A stretch of DNA of 64,000 nt from Halobacteriovoraceae bacterium (GTDB taxonomy: Bacteria > Bdellovibrionota > Bacteriovoracia > Bacteriovoracales > Bacteriovoracaceae), in contig JACKAK010000004.1 of the NCBI GenBank assembly GCA_020635115.1, positions 365,460 through 429,459 on the forward strand, in the 5' to 3' direction. The number at the start of each line of letters is the position of its first letter. The first letter of the stretch is position 1. Position numbers and translations under genes: made by a program. The notes under the pieces were generated by a model. It was not told the DNA's origin. It did no database searches and worked only from the letters and a program-made list of their open reading frames with translations. Shown in pieces: positions 16,161-24,742 of this stretch.

Positions 16161-16180
16161 ACCCTCCACCACCTCCACCA
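16161..16180 (+). other. tmRNA-3'-end-like sequence, candidate attachment site
   Basis: GAGGG TAAGGTA CCCTC forms a T-arm-like 5-bp stem with a 7-base loop (about 16151-16167). It is followed by CACCTCCACCA (ending near 16180), identical to the 3' terminus of many tmRNAs. The loop lacks the TTCGA consensus and no tmRNA body precedes it, so it is a fragment at most. Integrative elements often use the tmRNA 3' end as attachment site. No second copy was found in the window. Confidence 0.3.
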
Positions 16181-16189
16181 AAATCAGCA

Positions 16190-16274
16190 CCATGAAAGAC
16201 ATTTAAGTATTTAAAATTAAAGACTTTAGCTCAAAGGTCATGGTGTTGTATGGTGCTGTGGTACAGATGCGATT
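16190..16274 (+). repeat. 85-bp structured direct repeat, copy 1
   Basis: This copy matches copy 2 at 68 of 85 positions with no gaps, at an exact offset of 592 bases. Conserved blocks are CCATGAAAGACATTTAAGT, AATTAAAGACTTT, AAAGGTCATGG, TGGTGCTGTGG and GATGCGATT. CACCATGA (16188-16195) pairs with TCATGGTG (16238-16245), and CTTT/AAAG forms an inner stem whose 5-base loop differs between copies. The pattern is that of a conserved hairpin. Confidence 0.75.
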
Positions 16275-16320
16275 GCAACAGCTTATGTACCTTAAGAGTT
16301 TTGGGAGCTTAATTTTGAAC

Positions 16321-16683
16321 TTAGGACTTAATAGCTTTTGTGTGGTAAACGTATAAGTAAATAAGTCCTAAAGGCGCAATAAAAATCGCAAAAGCAAAAC
16401 ATATTGCCATCGTAAAATATTTAACTAACAAAAATAAAATACTGTTAACTATTATCTGATTTTCGCCCAAAATAAAACCGACAATTCTTTCACAAACAAA
16501 TCTTGAATATGGATATAGGAGAGTGCTTATTAATAGGAAAATGAGAATGCCAATGTCTGTTTGTTCGAAGTTTTGAATGAAACTGTAAATTGGGAAACCT
16601 CCGATTAGGGCGCCAAAAAAGAGTTGTCTAAAATAGTAAGATGTATTAAGTCCACCAAAAGTTTTTCTTAAAAATAAATTCAT
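16321..16683 (-). CDS. Small membrane protein between the repeats
   Basis: A 120-residue protein with about three hydrophobic segments (TSYYFRQLFFGALIGGFPIYSFI, then IGILIFLLISTLLYPY, then the C-terminal MAICFAFAIFIAPLG), so probably an inner-membrane protein. GGAG precedes ATG 16683. It is the only gene between the two 85-bp repeats and runs opposite to the genes on its left, like a self-contained cassette. Function unknown. Confidence 0.5.
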   Translation of the reverse strand: MNLFLRKTFGGLNTSYYFRQLFFGALIGGFPIYSFIQNFEQTDIGILIFLLISTLLYPYSRFVCERIVGFILGENQIIVNSILFLLVKYFTMAICFAFAIFIAPLGLIYLYVYHTKAIKS

Positions 16684-16781
16684 CCATTATCTCCATTATT
16701 GTTTGAATTCTATAAACTTCGGATAGAAATGTCTTTATAAATTTCTTTTTTCATCTTTACTTTAGTGGTTGCTAATCAAGA

Positions 16782-16866
16782 CCATGAAAGACATTTAAGT
16801 GCTTATAATTAAAGACTTTTATAGAAAGGTCATGGACTCTCATGGTGCTGTGGGTGGGATGCGATT
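16782..16866 (+). repeat. 85-bp structured direct repeat, copy 2
   Basis: Partner of the copy at 16190. Here the inner hairpin loop is TATAG instead of AGCTC. The outer stem flanks change on both sides (AGACCATGA against TCATGGACT) so that most pairs are kept, which points to selection for structure. It lies upstream of, and in opposite orientation to, the small membrane-protein gene. Confidence 0.75.
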
Positions 16867-17373
16867 TCAGATACTTAAACAAAAATTAACTATAATTCAT
16901 TTGGAATATTCCGATAGTAAAAGGAATATTTACTTCTACCATTTTCGCAAAAAAAATAAAAACGAGAAAAAATTATTGCTCCCTTGCAAGCTTTTGCTGT
17001 TGGGACTTAACTTTGTCATTTTCTCTATAGTGATGCGCTTATCTCATCAGTTGTGGCGTTCGGCTTAAGTCTTCTGGGCTTCGTTTCTTAAGTGGCCGTT
17101 CACATGTTTGCTGTTAGGTTAAATCCATTTTCACCTTACCCCCGGCGCTTCCCGTCTCTCATCACCAAGCAAATGACCGCATTTTTTTACCTTCCACATT
17201 TTGATTTTAGCATAGTTGTAATAAAAGAAGATGCCAAAAAATGTTTTATGTTATCGAGATTATAGAAATCTCTTTGAGTTGTTTTGCTTAGAAGTAGACT
17301 TCCTAAAATTCAAATGATGTGTCTCTAACTACCCAATTTTTTGAAATTAATAGTATTTTGAGGTTGATTTGTG

Positions 17374-17389
17374 CTACTATAAATAGTAG
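17374..17389 (+). promoter_or_regulatory. Palindromic operator over a -10 box
   Basis: CTACTAT (17374-17380) and ATAGTAG (17383-17389) form a 7-base inverted repeat around AA; the centre contains TATAAA. It lies 11 bases before ATG of the DUF4160 gene. Such palindromes over the promoter are typical for autorepression by toxin-antitoxin HTH proteins. Confidence 0.55.
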
Positions 17390-17400
17390 TGTTAGTGACT

Positions 17401-17595
17401 ATGGGACGAGAGAAAAGAGGCGGCTATATTATTGAATGGTGGATTGGTGATCATGAACCTAAACATGTTCACGTTTTTAAGGATGGAAGAGAAATAGCAA
17501 AGGTAGTCATTCCAAGTATGAGATTGCTTAGTGGAAAAATGAACAAAAAGATAAAGAAAATTATTGAGGAACTCTTGAAAGAGGAAAAAATATGA
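17401..17595 (+). CDS. DUF4160 protein, likely toxin-like partner
   Basis: A 64-residue protein starting at ATG 17401. It matches the short DUF4160 pattern: YIIEWWIGDHEPKHVHVF then a Gly/Arg-containing strand (DGREIAKVVIP) and a basic helical tail. DUF4160 genes are usually found directly before DUF2442 genes and are regarded as type II toxin-antitoxin-like pairs. The stop overlaps the next start (ATGA). The biochemical activity of the family is not established to my knowledge. Confidence 0.75.
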   Translation: MGREKRGGYIIEWWIGDHEPKHVHVFKDGREIAKVVIPSMRLLSGKMNKKIKKIIEELLKEEKI

Positions 17596-18053
17596 AAAGT
17601 ACAAAAATAAAAGCAGCAACTTTTTCTAATAAGAAAAAAGAGATTCAAATTACCTACACTTCTGGCAAAGAAGTCGTTATTCATTTTGGATCTATCGGAA
17701 TCACTAAAAATATTCAATCGGTTTGGCCAGATAAGGAAACAAACTATAAAAGCTTAGGGATTGAGTATGCAGATGGTGAAGTTGATTACATGCCTTATGA
17801 TCAACCTCTTGCCATTGTAAAAGATCCTGAGTTCTTACTCCAAAATCATATTGAAAATGTAATCTCTCATATTAATGAAGAGCTAAAAAGAAAAAAGGTT
17901 TCAAAGAAATATCTAGCAAGACAGTTGGGCACTTCGGATAATCAGATACAAAGACTCTTGAATCCAAATATTCTTAACAAAAATCTTACTCAGTTATATA
18001 AACTGGCCGCTCTGCTTGAGCTACAATTTGAGATGAATCTTGTTGCAGCTTAA
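17592..18053 (+). CDS. DUF2442 plus HTH protein, likely antitoxin/autoregulator
   Basis: A 153-residue fusion. Residues 1-80 are the DUF2442 domain (strands plus ...GIEYADGEVDYMPYD). Residues 95-150 form an XRE/Cro-type HTH (KKYLARQLGTSDNQIQRLL). The HTH should bind DNA, probably the palindrome at 17374. Translationally coupled to the DUF4160 gene. In typical pairs the DUF2442 partner is shorter; the extra HTH is a common variant. Confidence 0.75.
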   Translation: MKSTKIKAATFSNKKKEIQITYTSGKEVVIHFGSIGITKNIQSVWPDKETNYKSLGIEYADGEVDYMPYDQPLAIVKDPEFLLQNHIENVISHINEELKRKKVSKKYLARQLGTSDNQIQRLLNPNILNKNLTQLYKLAALLELQFEMNLVAA

Positions 18054-18057
18054 TTCA

Positions 18058-18423
18058 ATGAGCTTGAAATTAAAGGGAATTCCTTCGAAGTTACCTATAA
18101 GAATAATCTCAGTTTTATTTGTATTTTTATGTGCAAATGTTTTGAAGGATTTTGGAGAACCTAGACCTGCTTATGTGAATTATTTGAATGGTCTTATTTC
18201 CTCAATAGCTCTGATATCTGGACCTTTTTTAGCGAGTTTTTATGCAGTCAGGAATAGAGTCAAATTTGTTCTAATGATTTGGATATTTATCTCCTTACTT
18301 GGTGTTACATTTCTTTTAATTGATTACGGTGTAATCCCAGGTCTATTGTCAGTACTGTTTCACATATGGGTCTTTATACAATTACTTCAAGGAAAAAAGA
18401 ATGAAGTGGCCACCAACAATTAG
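18058..18423 (+). CDS. Small multi-span membrane protein
   Basis: About 121 residues from ATG 18058, four bases after the stop of the HTH gene. Four hydrophobic segments are visible (IRIISVLFVFLCANVL, LISSIALISGPFLASFY, FVLMIWIFISLLGVTFLL, LLSVLFHIWVFIQLL). It overlaps the next gene by 23 bases. By position it could be an immunity or accessory protein for the DUF6973-like product; that is inference. Confidence 0.5.
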   Translation: MSLKLKGIPSKLPIRIISVLFVFLCANVLKDFGEPRPAYVNYLNGLISSIALISGPFLASFYAVRNRVKFVLMIWIFISLLGVTFLLIDYGVIPGLLSVLFHIWVFIQLLQGKKNEVATNN

Positions 18424-18706
18424 TGATCAAGCACGAGATGAGTGCTATGAATATTTTGATAGAAATATCAGGGAGCTCAAGAAGAACCCAAACGGTAAGG
18501 TCGATCCTGCGGCAGATGGACTACAAAATAATGATGTAGATGCTTTTCGCCATGCTTATGTTAGTGGTGTAATGGTCCAGGAGTTTAGTGAGTCTACAGC
18601 TGAAATTCTTGGTCGCTTGGTGGTACTAGCTACTCGTACCACGATATGTGATATTAGCTATTTAAGAGATTATTACGAGAACTATCTTGTATATAATATG
18701 ATTTGA
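18401..18706 (+). pseudogene. Truncated DUF6973-like protein
   Basis: A 101-residue frame whose middle part, VDAFRHAYVSGVMVQEF then AEILGRL, matches the core of DUF6973 (a putative toxin domain with a conserved RHA motif). After LGRL the sequence no longer resembles the family, and the normal C-terminal part with its NNxxG motif is missing; no other frame continues it. I regard it as a 3'-truncated copy. It overlaps the membrane-protein gene upstream and has no clear ribosome binding site. Confidence 0.45.
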
Positions 18707-19182
18707 ATTTGATATAAAAAAGTGCGGACCGTGAAATACAGCAGCTCTTTTTTCATGAGTGAGAGTCGACGAGCATCGGGGCCAAATATTTTATGAAAGA
18801 AATAATATAATAACGATCTCTTGAGTAACGAAGGCCAAAAGTCTCAAGCGGAAGGCCGCAACAGGTGAGATGAGAACGCCACCATAGAAGTTTGAGTAAT
18901 CTTTTTAAAATCCTCAAGCGCATTAGTTGAAAGTGCTTACAAGAGGTCAACGCTAAACTTCATTTACATATTATTACGAGTAAAAGTACATTCAAGACAA
19001 GAATATAATTCATGTGAAAAATGATCTTTGAATTATTATCGATTTATATTGAGGAGTTTTTCGGGCCCAAAAAAGAATTTTGAGAAAAATCATACAACAT
19101 TATTAGTAAAAAAATCTTAACGTTTTTATTAATGTTGAATATTATAAGCTTCACTCAATATTCTTATAAACATACCCCATAA
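18707..19182. other. ORF-poor gap, probably decayed DNA
   Basis: About 475 bases. 18720-18960 is locally GC-richer than its surroundings and contains a 65-codon minus frame (18753-18950) with no ribosome binding site and an implausible Trp/Cys/Leu-rich product. It may be the remnant of a mobile element, but no transposase motif can be read. 18960-19182 is AT-rich with nothing recognisable. Confidence 0.5.
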
Positions 19183-19518
19183 TCAAAAGCGATAGAATTG
19201 CAAAAGTATAGACAGTTGTTTTTTCAAGTTTAGAATTTGAAGGTTTTTAATATTTTTAATTCCTCTATAAAATAATACTAAACTGGAAAGGATTAATGTT
19301 GTAAAAAAATATAACATCCCGCCTTCAGCTAACTGATTGGGGTTACAGCAATTTCCCCAAACTCCTCCTGGTACAAATGATAGATAAATGCCCAAAAAAA
19401 TATTTAAAATAAAGATAAAGTAAAGTAATTTCTGATCAGCTTTAAAATCACTATAGAATAAGATTCCATATAGAAAGACCAGGAAGTTTACAAAACTAGA
19501 AATAATGATAATAGTCAT
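19183..19518 (-). CDS. Small membrane protein
   Basis: A 111-residue protein with three hydrophobic segments (TIIIISSFVNFLVFLYGILF, LLYFIFILNIFLGIYLSFV, MLYFFTTLILSSLVLFY) and a basic C-terminal tail. Between spans 2 and 3 lies GGVWGNCCNPNQ with a Cys pair. No family is recognised. Isolated gene, no operon partner. Confidence 0.45.
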   Translation of the reverse strand: MTIIIISSFVNFLVFLYGILFYSDFKADQKLLYFIFILNIFLGIYLSFVPGGVWGNCCNPNQLAEGGMLYFFTTLILSSLVLFYRGIKNIKNLQILNLKKQLSILLQFYRF

Positions 19519-19897
19519 TAAAATACCTTTGTAGTAGATTCAATTTAGTTTGATACATTAAATACTAATTTTCTCTGAAAATATATTTTTTGCTAAACCC
19601 ATCCAATTATGAGGCAGCATTTTCTAATTGTGAATGTAAAAAAGTAATGTACGAAAAAATTTGAGTTGATAAAGTATAGAATCTGCAAAACATCTAATAA
19701 AAACTAAAAAATCAGAAATTAAAAATCTTTTCATTCTGACAACTAAGACCTTCTGTTTTTGTGGAAATTCATTTATTTCAAAATCGTAAGTGATAACCAG
19801 TTTTTTCTCAACTTCTTCACAAAATTTAAAAGTATTTGATACTTACTTAGTTTAACTAACAAAATGGATATGTTGAAGAGAAATAAGCTTCTTTCTT
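19519..19897. other. AT-rich intergenic region
   Basis: About 380 bases between two minus-strand genes. I see no convincing ORF, RNA or strong terminator. The part next to 19518 may hold the promoter of the small membrane protein. Confidence 0.5.
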
Positions 19898-22360
19898 TTA
19901 AAATGTTTGTTTTTTGCTTTTATAATTATCATTCATAGTCAGTTGGCCTAATGTAACTCCAAATTTCTCAACTAAGTTAAGATGAGAGAAGGCCTTATGT
20001 GGCGATAGTTGACCTGATATAACTTGGAGATAAGAATGTATTTTATTTATCAAAGATTGGTCCTTTTCAAAAAGTGCCTCAAATCTAAATTCACAAACCC
20101 CCTGTTTCTGCCATTTAGGAATTAAAGAAAACGCTGCTTGAGGAGTTGATAGATACATTGTATTCCTACATTCTTGATCAGCTTTCAAATAATGGTAATT
20201 TCCATACATATCTTTGAGTTCAACTTTATGTTTTTCACATGGCTTTCCACAGTCTTGAAAACTACTGCCATTACTGAGAAACGCAGCAAATACACAATGC
20301 TCCATATGAAACTCTGGCATATACTGATGAACGGTGAGTTCATACCAATTCGAAGGTGAAAATTTTAGCAGTTCAGAAAGTTGCTCTTGATTAAGATCAT
20401 ATCCAGGACAGAGTGTTTCTAGTCCTTTGCTTTTAAGATACTTTGCAGTAAAAGAATTTGTTACGTTAAGAGAAAAATCACCTTTCAATTTAAGATTTGG
20501 AGCATTTTTCTGCAAGAAATTAACGGCCCCTAGATTTCTCACTAAAATGCCATCTGGTTTAGCACTGATTAATTGTCTTAAATTGTGATATTCATAAGGT
20601 TTTAGAATTCTCGTTGTAGCAAGATAAACATTCAATTGATGTTGCCTAAGTAATTTTACACTCTCTTCATATTTTTGGCCAAATTCATAATCAAGAATGA
20701 TATTCCCAATATTTTCTTTTAACTCACAATTTGTATAGTATTCAATAAATGTTTTTAGCTGGCCTATTTCTCTGAAAAGTAAATTTAGCTTAGGTTTATT
20801 TTGAGTTTTCTGATGAACTTGTCTAGGTAAATCTAGCGGTTGGAAAACAGAAATATTGCGTAAAATTCTCAAAGAATAAAGCTGTTCAACCATATTCTTT
20901 TTAATATATTTTAATTCTTTATGCGAAAGGTAAAGGTTTTCAAGAAGTTCACTTTGCATTTTTTTTACGTAGAAACAAGTGTGCCCTAAACTGCCAAGCC
21001 CTTTTTGAAGATCATCTAAACTCAGAGGTGATTTGATAGATTTTTGTAATATAGATTTGCTAGAAATCGTCACAGTATTCTGGCCATCAGTAGCTTCAAC
21101 ATTTAGTGGAGTTGATTCTTTTCCTGAAACTTTTATATGAAGAGGGAAACGCTTAAGTTGAAATTGGTCTGTATATGTTTTTTTTAATTGATTGTTAAGT
21201 TGAGTATCTTTATTTAAGAAAACTCGCATTCCCTTTTTTAACAGTTTAAGATTGAAAGTCTTACTAAATTCAAGATAAATAGATCTTTGGTCAGATTTAA
21301 TTTGAAAAATATCTCCGCCAAACTCAATATCTTTGCCGACAAATAATACTCCATCTCCAGGGTTTGGAATATATTTTGAATCAATTATTACAGACCTTTT
21401 AAAAATATTAATTATTTTTCCAAGCTCAAGGCCACGATGATTACCATAAGTTCCTTCAACGAGTTTTTGATGGTCTACTCCATGAAGCCAACCAGAGTAA
21501 AATCCTCTAGAGAATACTCTCGATAATTCATCTTTTCTCTCTATCATTTTTTCTTTTTTCTGATTTAGAACTTCTCTATAGGCCCTGGCCGTAGAGGCCA
21601 CATACTCTGGTGTTTTTAGACGTCCTTCGATCTTAAAGCTATCCACTCCAATATCAGTAAGTTCAGTGATCTCATTGAGTCCACATAAATCTTGGGGAGA
21701 GACCAGATATTTTTTATCAATTAGATCTTTTTTGTTTCCGTCAACAATCAATTCATAATCAAATCGGCAGCTTTGAGCACATTGTCCACGGTTAGCACTT
21801 CTTCCTCCAAGCGCTTCTGAAGTGAAACATTGACCTGAATATGACACGCAAAGGGCCCCGTGTACAAATACTTCCAACTCTTTTTGGGTATTTTTTTTAA
21901 TATGTGAGATATCTTTAAGTGAACACTCACGGGCCAGGACAAAACGATCAATTTCAAGATCATCCAAAAATTCAATGGCCTCAAAGTTAGATATTGTCAT
22001 CTGGGTTGATGCGTGAATCCTTTGATCTGGAGCTATGTCCTTAATTAGTTTTGCAAGTCCTAAATCTTGAAGAATAAACGCATCAGGCCCCAATTCTATG
22101 GCCTGATGGAGTAATTCAATGACTCTTGGAAGCTCAGCTTCAAATATAAGAACATTGAATGCGAGATAAACTTTAACCCGATAGAGATGGCAAAGATCTA
22201 TTATTTCTTTTAATTCAGGAAAACCAAGATCTATCGTTCTACCACGAGCGTTAAAATAGGGCATGCCAACATAGATAGCATCTGCACCATTATGTATGGC
22301 CGCTAAACACATATCTAGATTGCCAACTGGCAAAAGTAATTCTGTTTTATTCTTTCCCAT
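19898..22360 (-). CDS. U32 peptidase-family protein (RlhA/TrhP-like RNA hydroxylation)
   Basis: A long (820-residue) U32-family protein. The N-terminal TIM-barrel-like domain starts TELLLPVGNLDMCLAAI and includes NGADAIYVG. The signature segment CVSYSGQC ... GRSANRGQCAQSCR (about 180-205) supplies Cys residues thought to hold an iron-sulfur cluster, followed by SPQDLCGL and GVDSFKIEGR. A collagenase-like middle domain (DUF3656 type) and a second U32-like C-terminal part with more Cys follow. E. coli relatives YegQ (TrhP) and YdcP (RlhA) use prephenate to hydroxylate tRNA U34 or 23S rRNA C2501. The domain build is closer to RlhA; which RNA is modified here cannot be told. Despite the family name, protease activity is unlikely. 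Confidence 0.85.
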   Translation of the reverse strand: MGKNKTELLLPVGNLDMCLAAIHNGADAIYVGMPYFNARGRTIDLGFPELKEIIDLCHLYRVKVYLAFNVLIFEAELPRVIELLHQAIELGPDAFILQDLGLAKLIKDIAPDQRIHASTQMTISNFEAIEFLDDLEIDRFVLARECSLKDISHIKKNTQKELEVFVHGALCVSYSGQCFTSEALGGRSANRGQCAQSCRFDYELIVDGNKKDLIDKKYLVSPQDLCGLNEITELTDIGVDSFKIEGRLKTPEYVASTARAYREVLNQKKEKMIERKDELSRVFSRGFYSGWLHGVDHQKLVEGTYGNHRGLELGKIINIFKRSVIIDSKYIPNPGDGVLFVGKDIEFGGDIFQIKSDQRSIYLEFSKTFNLKLLKKGMRVFLNKDTQLNNQLKKTYTDQFQLKRFPLHIKVSGKESTPLNVEATDGQNTVTISSKSILQKSIKSPLSLDDLQKGLGSLGHTCFYVKKMQSELLENLYLSHKELKYIKKNMVEQLYSLRILRNISVFQPLDLPRQVHQKTQNKPKLNLLFREIGQLKTFIEYYTNCELKENIGNIILDYEFGQKYEESVKLLRQHQLNVYLATTRILKPYEYHNLRQLISAKPDGILVRNLGAVNFLQKNAPNLKLKGDFSLNVTNSFTAKYLKSKGLETLCPGYDLNQEQLSELLKFSPSNWYELTVHQYMPEFHMEHCVFAAFLSNGSSFQDCGKPCEKHKVELKDMYGNYHYLKADQECRNTMYLSTPQAAFSLIPKWQKQGVCEFRFEALFEKDQSLINKIHSYLQVISGQLSPHKAFSHLNLVEKFGVTLGQLTMNDNYKSKKQTF

Positions 22361-22500
22361 GGGGTTTAAATACTGTTATTTGGTCTTCCCGTCTATAAAT
22401 GATCTATTATACTGTATTTTTTTAACGCTTATTTCCTCTACAAAATTCACCAGATTTTGTATACTAGCGGCCGTAGAAACATGTTGATATTGGGAAAAGT

Positions 22501-23208
22501 ATGGGACGTAAATCAGCTAAAATTGCTGCCAGGAAAGGGGCAAGTGACAGGGCCAAGGCCCAAGTTTATACCAGAGCATTGAAAGATGTTTTTAAGGCCT
22601 CAAAAAATGGTGGGCCGGATATAGACACAAACTTCTTATTAAAAGTTGCAGTTGAACGATGTAAAAAGTTTAATGTTCCAAAAGATAATATTGATCGGGC
22701 GATTAAAAAGGGGCAAGGGACAGATGGCGTTGGATATGAGGATATAACTTATGAAGGTTATGGTCCCAGTGGAGTTGCTATTTTTGTGGAAGCTTCAACC
22801 AACAATGTTACTCGAACTGCCGGAAATGTACGGAGTTATTTTAAAAAATGTCACGGATCTCTAGGGGTAACTGGATCACTTGAATTCGTTTTTGAAAGAA
22901 AGGCCGTTTTTTCGATTCCAGCTATCGGAATTGATGAAGACGAGTTTACTCTCGCAATGATTGATGCCGGTGCTGAAGATGTAGAACTTGAAGATGAATT
23001 TTTTGAAGTCAAAGGGCCAATGGATGTTTTTGGTTCTATTCAAGAAAAGTTGCAAGAATTAAATATTACCCCTGATGAGGCCGGTCTTGTTAGAATTCCA
23101 ACACTGTATAAAGAAGTAGACAATGATAGTGTTGAGCAGATTGAAAAGCTGATTTCAATGCTTGAAGAAGATGATGATGTTGTCACTGTCTACGATAACA
23201 TGGAATAA
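22501..23208 (+). CDS. yebC: YebC/TACO1-family protein (YeeN type)
   Basis: A 235-residue protein of the YebC family with normal length and three-domain build: basic N-terminus MGRKSAKIAARKGASDR, the helical VPKDNIDRAIKKG segment, YEGYGPSGVAIFVE and TRTAGNVRSYFKK. Family members act as translation factors that relieve ribosome stalling at proline-rich sequences, and some have been reported as transcription regulators. The MGRK start resembles the YeeN paralogue group rather than the MAGH-type YebC. GGGAAAAG precedes ATG. Divergent from the U32 gene. Confidence 0.9.
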   Translation: MGRKSAKIAARKGASDRAKAQVYTRALKDVFKASKNGGPDIDTNFLLKVAVERCKKFNVPKDNIDRAIKKGQGTDGVGYEDITYEGYGPSGVAIFVEASTNNVTRTAGNVRSYFKKCHGSLGVTGSLEFVFERKAVFSIPAIGIDEDEFTLAMIDAGAEDVELEDEFFEVKGPMDVFGSIQEKLQELNITPDEAGLVRIPTLYKEVDNDSVEQIEKLISMLEEDDDVVTVYDNME

Positions 23209-23293
23209 GTTGATATCGATATCTAGGTCATTTTTTTCTAGGTTAAATAACTAGCAGTACTTAAATTAGGATTTCAGACTAATCAAAAAGAAA

Positions 23294-23443
23294 ATGAGTG
23301 AAATTCTTGCGCTAACTCTAATCATTACTGCAACTGAGATGGTTTGCAATGGAAAAGTAACGACAGATAGGAAAGAACTAACAAAACATAATGCTATAAA
23401 TGAAATAGCACTTGTTTTTCTCTCAATACAACAATTAATTTAG
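23294..23443 (+). CDS. Possible 49-residue small ORF
   Basis: An open frame starting MSEILALTLIITATEM, with a hydrophobic N-terminus resembling a short signal or anchor, then a charged tail. It overlaps the 3' end of the convergent cyclase gene by 9 bases. The ribosome binding site is weak (AAAAGAAA). It may equally be the decayed start of a secreted protein. Confidence 0.2.
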   Translation: MSEILALTLIITATEMVCNGKVTTDRKELTKHNAINEIALVFLSIQQLI

Positions 23444-24742
23444 GAAAAAACAATTCATCTCACCTTTACCTTTGATCTTAATCTTACCTCTGTCGATTGC
23501 AGAAATCTCAATCTTTTCTTTCAGATATTGTGTGAAATCTGAAGAAGCTTGGATTCTATCAGGCTCACCAGACGATTCCATTCTGGAAGCGATATTGACA
23601 GCATCACCCCAAACATCAAAAACAAATTTAGATTTACCTAGAACTCCGGCCACTGCCTTACCTCGATGAATTCCAATTCTGATTTTGAAGTCAGTTTTAT
23701 GTTGATTATTATGAGAAGCTAGCATTGAAATAATTCTCTTCGTAAACTGGTACATTCTAATTTCATGATCAGCATCACCAAAAATTCCACCACTGACCAT
23801 ATAGCAATCACCAATCGTTTTAATTTTTTCCAGTCCAAATTCCAAAATGAGGTCATCAATTTTACTGAAAATGATGTTTAACATATCAACGAGCTCCTCG
23901 GCAGAAACCGTTGAGGAATATTGAGTATAGCCTACCAAGTCTGCAAACATAATCGTTATAAAATCAGTACTCATCGCTATTTTTTGTTCTCCGGCCTTAA
24001 GGCGAAGCGCCACTGGTTTAGGTAAGATATTTAGTAAGAGGTTCTCTGAACGCTCTCTTTCTTTATTGAGTTCGTTCATCATCAAGTTAAAAGACCATCC
24101 CAAACTCACTGTTTCTTTACTTCCGCCAAACTTATCTAGAGTTTTAGAAAAATTTCCCTGAGCGATTGTGTGAATAACTTTTTGTAAACTTTCTAATGGA
24201 GCAATAATTAATCTAGATAATTGCATAGAAAGTAAAATGGAAATAAGAATGACGACGGTTGCAATCATTAATGATTTTTCCAGAATCTTTTGGCCTTGGA
24301 GAAATAACTCTTCAGTGCTAAAAGCAATTTTTACATATCCTTTTACACCTGATCCATTCCATGGGCCTTGTATGATATATTGTTCATTCTGAATATTTTG
24401 CAGGGGAAGCTTGAGCAAGGGTTCATGATTGAGCTTATCAGGAAAAGTTGCAAAAACCTCTTTTTTTTCATCTGTTATTATTATCCAACTTAGATTATTT
24501 TGTTTTTTTGCCCATTTGAACACTGTTTGGATAGCATCGAATCTTTCTGTTTGTAGGCCGACTTCTAGTCCAAGTTGAACAGTTTTAAAGAGAAGGTTAT
24601 TTTTTTCAATGAATTGGTTCTCTAAAAAGCGTGATTGAATATTCAAGTTGTACTGATAATAGAAAAAAGTAAGTCCGAGAGTGATGACTATAAATAAGAA
24701 ACTTATTTGGGCCTTAAATGGAAATGTACTTAGTTTAATCAT
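23435..24742 (-). CDS. Membrane-bound class III adenylate cyclase
   Basis: About 435 residues from ATG 24742 (a TTG at 24760 is upstream). A first membrane helix (about 10-30) and a second near 160-180 enclose a roughly 130-residue periplasmic sensor domain. A HAMP-like linker (LIIAPLESLQKVIHTIAQGN) leads to the class III cyclase domain (about 240-430). Catalytic features are visible: IMFADLVGYTQ (metal-binding Asp), EKIKTIGDCYM (substrate-determining Lys favouring ATP), DVWGDAVNIASRM (second Asp region and transition-state residues). It should make cAMP in response to a periplasmic signal. It overlaps the phosphate-binding-like gene and closes an operon with a porin. Confidence 0.85.
   Translation of the reverse strand: MIKLSTFPFKAQISFLFIVITLGLTFFYYQYNLNIQSRFLENQFIEKNNLLFKTVQLGLEVGLQTERFDAIQTVFKWAKKQNNLSWIIITDEKKEVFATFPDKLNHEPLLKLPLQNIQNEQYIIQGPWNGSGVKGYVKIAFSTEELFLQGQKILEKSLMIATVVILISILLSMQLSRLIIAPLESLQKVIHTIAQGNFSKTLDKFGGSKETVSLGWSFNLMMNELNKERERSENLLLNILPKPVALRLKAGEQKIAMSTDFITIMFADLVGYTQYSSTVSAEELVDMLNIIFSKIDDLILEFGLEKIKTIGDCYMVSGGIFGDADHEIRMYQFTKRIISMLASHNNQHKTDFKIRIGIHRGKAVAGVLGKSKFVFDVWGDAVNIASRMESSGEPDRIQASSDFTQYLKEKIEISAIDRGKIKIKGKGEMNCFFLN

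Larger units (their letters stand above)
16684..17400. other. Long gap without a convincing gene
   Basis: Holds repeat copy 2 (16782-16866), then AT-rich sequence to about 16990, then a locally GC-richer, ORF-poor stretch (about 17000-17200, with CCCCCGGCGCTTCCCG) that looks like foreign or decayed DNA. An 89-codon frame (16799-17068) overlaps the repeat and has no ribosome binding site; I do not call it. The last 30 bases carry the promoter/operator of the DUF4160 gene. Confidence 0.6.

Noticed and set aside
16799..17068. 89-codon open frame
   Set aside because: It overlaps the structured repeat, has no ribosome binding site and an implausible product rich in Lys and Leu runs.
17005..17119. 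Possible integron attC site (ACTTAAC ... GTTAGGT, 115 bases)
   Set aside because: The outer boxes match the attC consensus loosely, but the inner boxes and spacers do not pair, and there is no integron integrase or cassette array in the window.
18753..18950. 65-codon minus-strand frame
   Set aside because: No ribosome binding site and odd composition. The DNA may be mobile-element debris, but no transposase motif could be read in any frame.
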